Shown piece by piece: positions 16,882-19,404 of a stretch of 19,404 nt of DNA. Positions within the stretch are counted from its first letter, which is position 1, and each line of letters starts with the position of its first letter. Source of the DNA: Planctomycetota bacterium (GTDB lineage Bacteria; Planctomycetota; Planctomycetia; Pirellulales; Pirellulaceae); contig JAJDEH010000165.1 in NCBI GenBank assembly GCA_029259935.1, forward strand, positions 1-19,404, written 5' to 3'. The notes under the pieces were generated by a model. It saw only the letters and a program-made list of their open reading frames with translations. It did not search any database and had not been told where the DNA came from. The position numbers and the translations under genes are program-made.

Positions 16882-19404
16882 TAGCTACGAACTGACCTAC
16901 AACCCCTACTCTCCAGATAGCCACGAGTTGTTCACCATTGATTCGGCCACTGGGCAGATTACTACGAGCAATCTACTGGAGGTACTCGATCATGAGTTGA
17001 ATCCCGTTCATGAGCTGATTGTCACGATGGTCGACAACGATGGGGAAGTGGGGACGGCTCTGATCACGATTAACATTGTCGACGCCAATGAGAGCCCCTC
17101 GGTCTACGGCACCGTCGTGGCGTTGGACGAAAACAGCGTAAACGGGACCGTGGTGACACAAGTCGCGGGAACGCACAACGATGAGAAGCTAAAAATTTGG
17201 CTCGACCCGGCTTCGACCGTCGAGGACAACGGGGTTGTCGCAGATACGGCCTGGTTCACGGTGCGTACCAACTTCGCATCGGACGATCCTATTTTGGTCT
17301 ATTACCATACGGAGTCTGGCACGGCGACGGCGGATGAGGACTTTGTTGGCGTGACCCAAGGATCCGTGATGATCCAAGCCGGGCAAACCAGCGCGTCGAT
17401 TGGCATTTCGACCATTCTCGATACAAACGCCGAACCCGACGAAGTGTTCCGGGTCGCGCTAGATCAATCAACGTATGGCCACCTGGCAACGACCTATGCC
17501 GAAGGGTTGATTACGGACAATGACGGTGGTCCGGGCGGTGGCGGAGGTGGTGGGACGGGTGATGTCGTATTTACCGACGACACCCTCACCTACGCCCTCG
17601 TTGCCGGCAATACCGATTCCGCCTTTGCGATCGATGCGCAAACGGGTGAGATCACGGTCAACAACAGCGCTGCGCTCAACTTTGAAACAACCCCGCAATT
17701 CACGTTGACGGTGGAAGTGACCGATTCGGGACTGCTCACGGCGTCGGACGTTGTGTTGGTGAATCTCAATAATTTGAACGAAGCTCCGATTCTCACCGTT
17801 CCCGGGGCGCAAACTGTCCCCGAGGACGGGGTCCTAACGATTACGGGAATCAGCATCAGCGATGAGGACGCTGGAGAGGGCGATTTGAGTGTTTCGCTTT
17901 CCGTTACTAACGGACGCTTGTCGCTGTTTGACACTGCGGGGATCGGTCACATCAGCGGGTTGAGCTTCTCGGCTGGCCAAGGGCCCGTGGACAACTCGAC
18001 AATCACGTTCACCGGGCAACTGGCCGACGTGAACACCGCCTTGGCTACTATCACTTACTATCCCAATTCCGATTATGTTGGCTCCGACTCGATCGACATC
18101 ACCGTCAATGATCTCGGTAACACGGGTGCCGGTGGTCCGAATGAGGTGAGTATGTCGATTCCCATCACGGTTACCGCCGTCAATGATGCGCCATGGATTG
18201 ACACGTTTTCCGCATTTGTTCTGTTCCCCGGTCCTGGCAGCACAGGCATTGAAGCCACGGTAGCGGATATCGACGTTGGTACTGGGAACCTTACGATCGA
18301 AATGAGCGTCAGCAACGGAATATTAACCGTAGCTACGCCTGGAAACGTTACGTTTACTCAGTCCAACGGCAGTGCCAGCGTGGCATTCTTTGGAATCTTG
18401 GCTGACGTTAATTCAGCCCTCTCATCGGTTGGCTACACTGCTGACGTGGGATTTTTCGGTGAAGATCTGCTCACTTTCACGGTGGACGACCAAGGAAATA
18501 CGGGCGGCCCAGCACTGACCGCGACCCGCACGACAAAACTCTATGTTCCTGAAAACCATCTCTTGGCAATCGATGATGAGTACTTCGCCACTGAGGATCA
18601 AGTACTCACGATTGGCGACGCGATCGGCGTCATGGCGAACGATATTGATACCGAATGGGACACCTATCCCAATCTGGTGTCCCAAATTGTTACACCACTC
18701 GCGCCGGGCACGGGCACGATCACTTCGTTTAGTGGGTCAACGGGCGCATTCACCTATACCCCGCCTGCCAACTTTACTGGAGTGGCCACGTTTGAATACG
18801 AACTGTCTGACGGTTCCGGCAAGACGGACATTGGTACCGTGACGATCAACGTCCTGCCGGCAAATGATCCGCCCGTGGTTCTCGATCAGTCTTTCTCAAT
18901 CGCGGAAAACAGTAACAATGGGACTAGTGTTGGACGCGTGGTGGCCGACGACGAGGAGGATGGCGCGAATCTGACCTACGCGATCACGGCAGGCAACCTC
19001 GGAACCACGTTTGCCATCGACGCCAAGGGCATCATCACGGTTAACGACAATACACTGTTAGATTTTGAAACTCATCCAACGTTCACGCTGACGGTTCAGG
19101 TGACCGATAGTGGCAACCTGAGCGACACAGCTCTGATCACGATCAGCCTGTTGGATCGTAACGAACCACCTGAAATTACCAGTTCGCCGTCATTGGCGCA
19201 CGCCGTCCTGGGGTTCCCCAGTTCGACTAGTGGAGACGTTACACCAGACGGGGTCAGTGTCGAACTGAGTGCCGGAGCTGACCACAACCAAGTTTTCGAT
19301 TTTGTCATCCCCGGCGTCGGCAACGAACCCGTTGAGGTGGATCTTGTAGCGTCCGACCCCGCAGCGCAATTCACTAATTCAACCGGGACGATCTCCGCCA
19401 CACC
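16880..19404 (+). CDS. Giant cadherin/Calx-beta repeat surface protein, partial at both ends
   Basis: A continuous open frame of 841 codons running off the window end. It has no start codon of its own at the left edge, where it abuts the transposase fragment. Domains in order: a cadherin repeat (about 16880-17104, with FTIDSATGQI and a final NIVDANESP); the front half of a second cadherin (about 17105-17200); a Calx-beta domain (about 17216-17521, with VYYHTESGTATADEDF and ending LITDND); a Gly linker (17525-17560); the second half of the cadherin (17561-17780, with FAIDAQTGEITV); two Ig/cadherin-like repeats ending NDAP (about 18190) and KLYVPEN (about 18560); a cadherin_5/Big_9-like repeat (18571-18865, with FTYTPPANFTGVATFEYELS); another cadherin (18870-19165); and the start of one more domain. 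These calcium-binding beta-sandwich arrays are typical of secreted adhesins. A frame-compatible ATG at 16781 lies inside the antisense transposase DNA and is probably not the native start. Confidence 0.88.
17525..17560 (+). other. Poly-glycine linker after the Calx-beta domain
   Basis: Twelve codons encode GGPGGGGGGGTG between the end of the Calx-beta domain (ITDND) and the second half of a cadherin repeat (TLTYALVAGN). The low-complexity stretch is a likely flexible hinge, and also a likely spot for slippage or recombination. Confidence 0.8.

Overview
The window looks like a piece of a planctomycete genome (Pirellulales-like; inference, no marker gene is present). The reasons are moderate GC, weak or absent Shine-Dalgarno sequences, and a gene set of very large repetitive surface proteins, an FG-GAP/VCBS protein, a TPR-SGNH protein and a PQQ-type beta-propeller protein with a methyltransferase-like N-terminus. 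No RNA gene or CRISPR array was seen.

Left third, + strand (1-7365): a two-partner (type Vb) secretion locus. It starts inside a giant secreted TpsA-like protein (1-3714, 5' end outside the window) built from 15 copies of a QIGH(E) module. An intrinsic terminator follows (3780-3809), then an exported TPR protein (3859-5265) and a TpsB/FhaC-type outer-membrane translocator with POTRA domain and SIRGY motif (5590-7365). The translocator is the natural exporter of the repeat protein; the TPR protein between them is a candidate periplasmic accessory.

Middle, - strand (15894 down to 8020): three genes in series. A promoter (-35 at 15972-15977, -10 at 15948-15953) drives a 1008-aa exported propeller protein with a methyltransferase-like N-terminus. 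Seven bases later comes a membrane-anchored SGNH/TPR protein (689 aa), and after about 300 bp a secreted FG-GAP/VCBS protein (822 aa). The FG-GAP gene lies between two copies of a 43-bp repeat. Substitutions between the copies are mostly synonymous in one frame, so they look like relics of a duplicated small gene; the left copy continues into a degraded zinc-ribbon reading frame (7599-7958).

Right end: the C-terminal half of a DDE-type transposase (16234-16881, - strand) meets, within a few bases, the interior of a giant cadherin/Calx-beta repeat protein read rightward (16880-19404, + strand), open to the window end and without its own start. Both reading frames lose their N-termini at the same point. 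This marks a rearrangement or deletion breakpoint, or a chimeric assembly join.

The theme is the cell surface: two giant adhesin-like proteins, one with its own secretion pore, and a set of exported propeller, TPR and hydrolase-like proteins.
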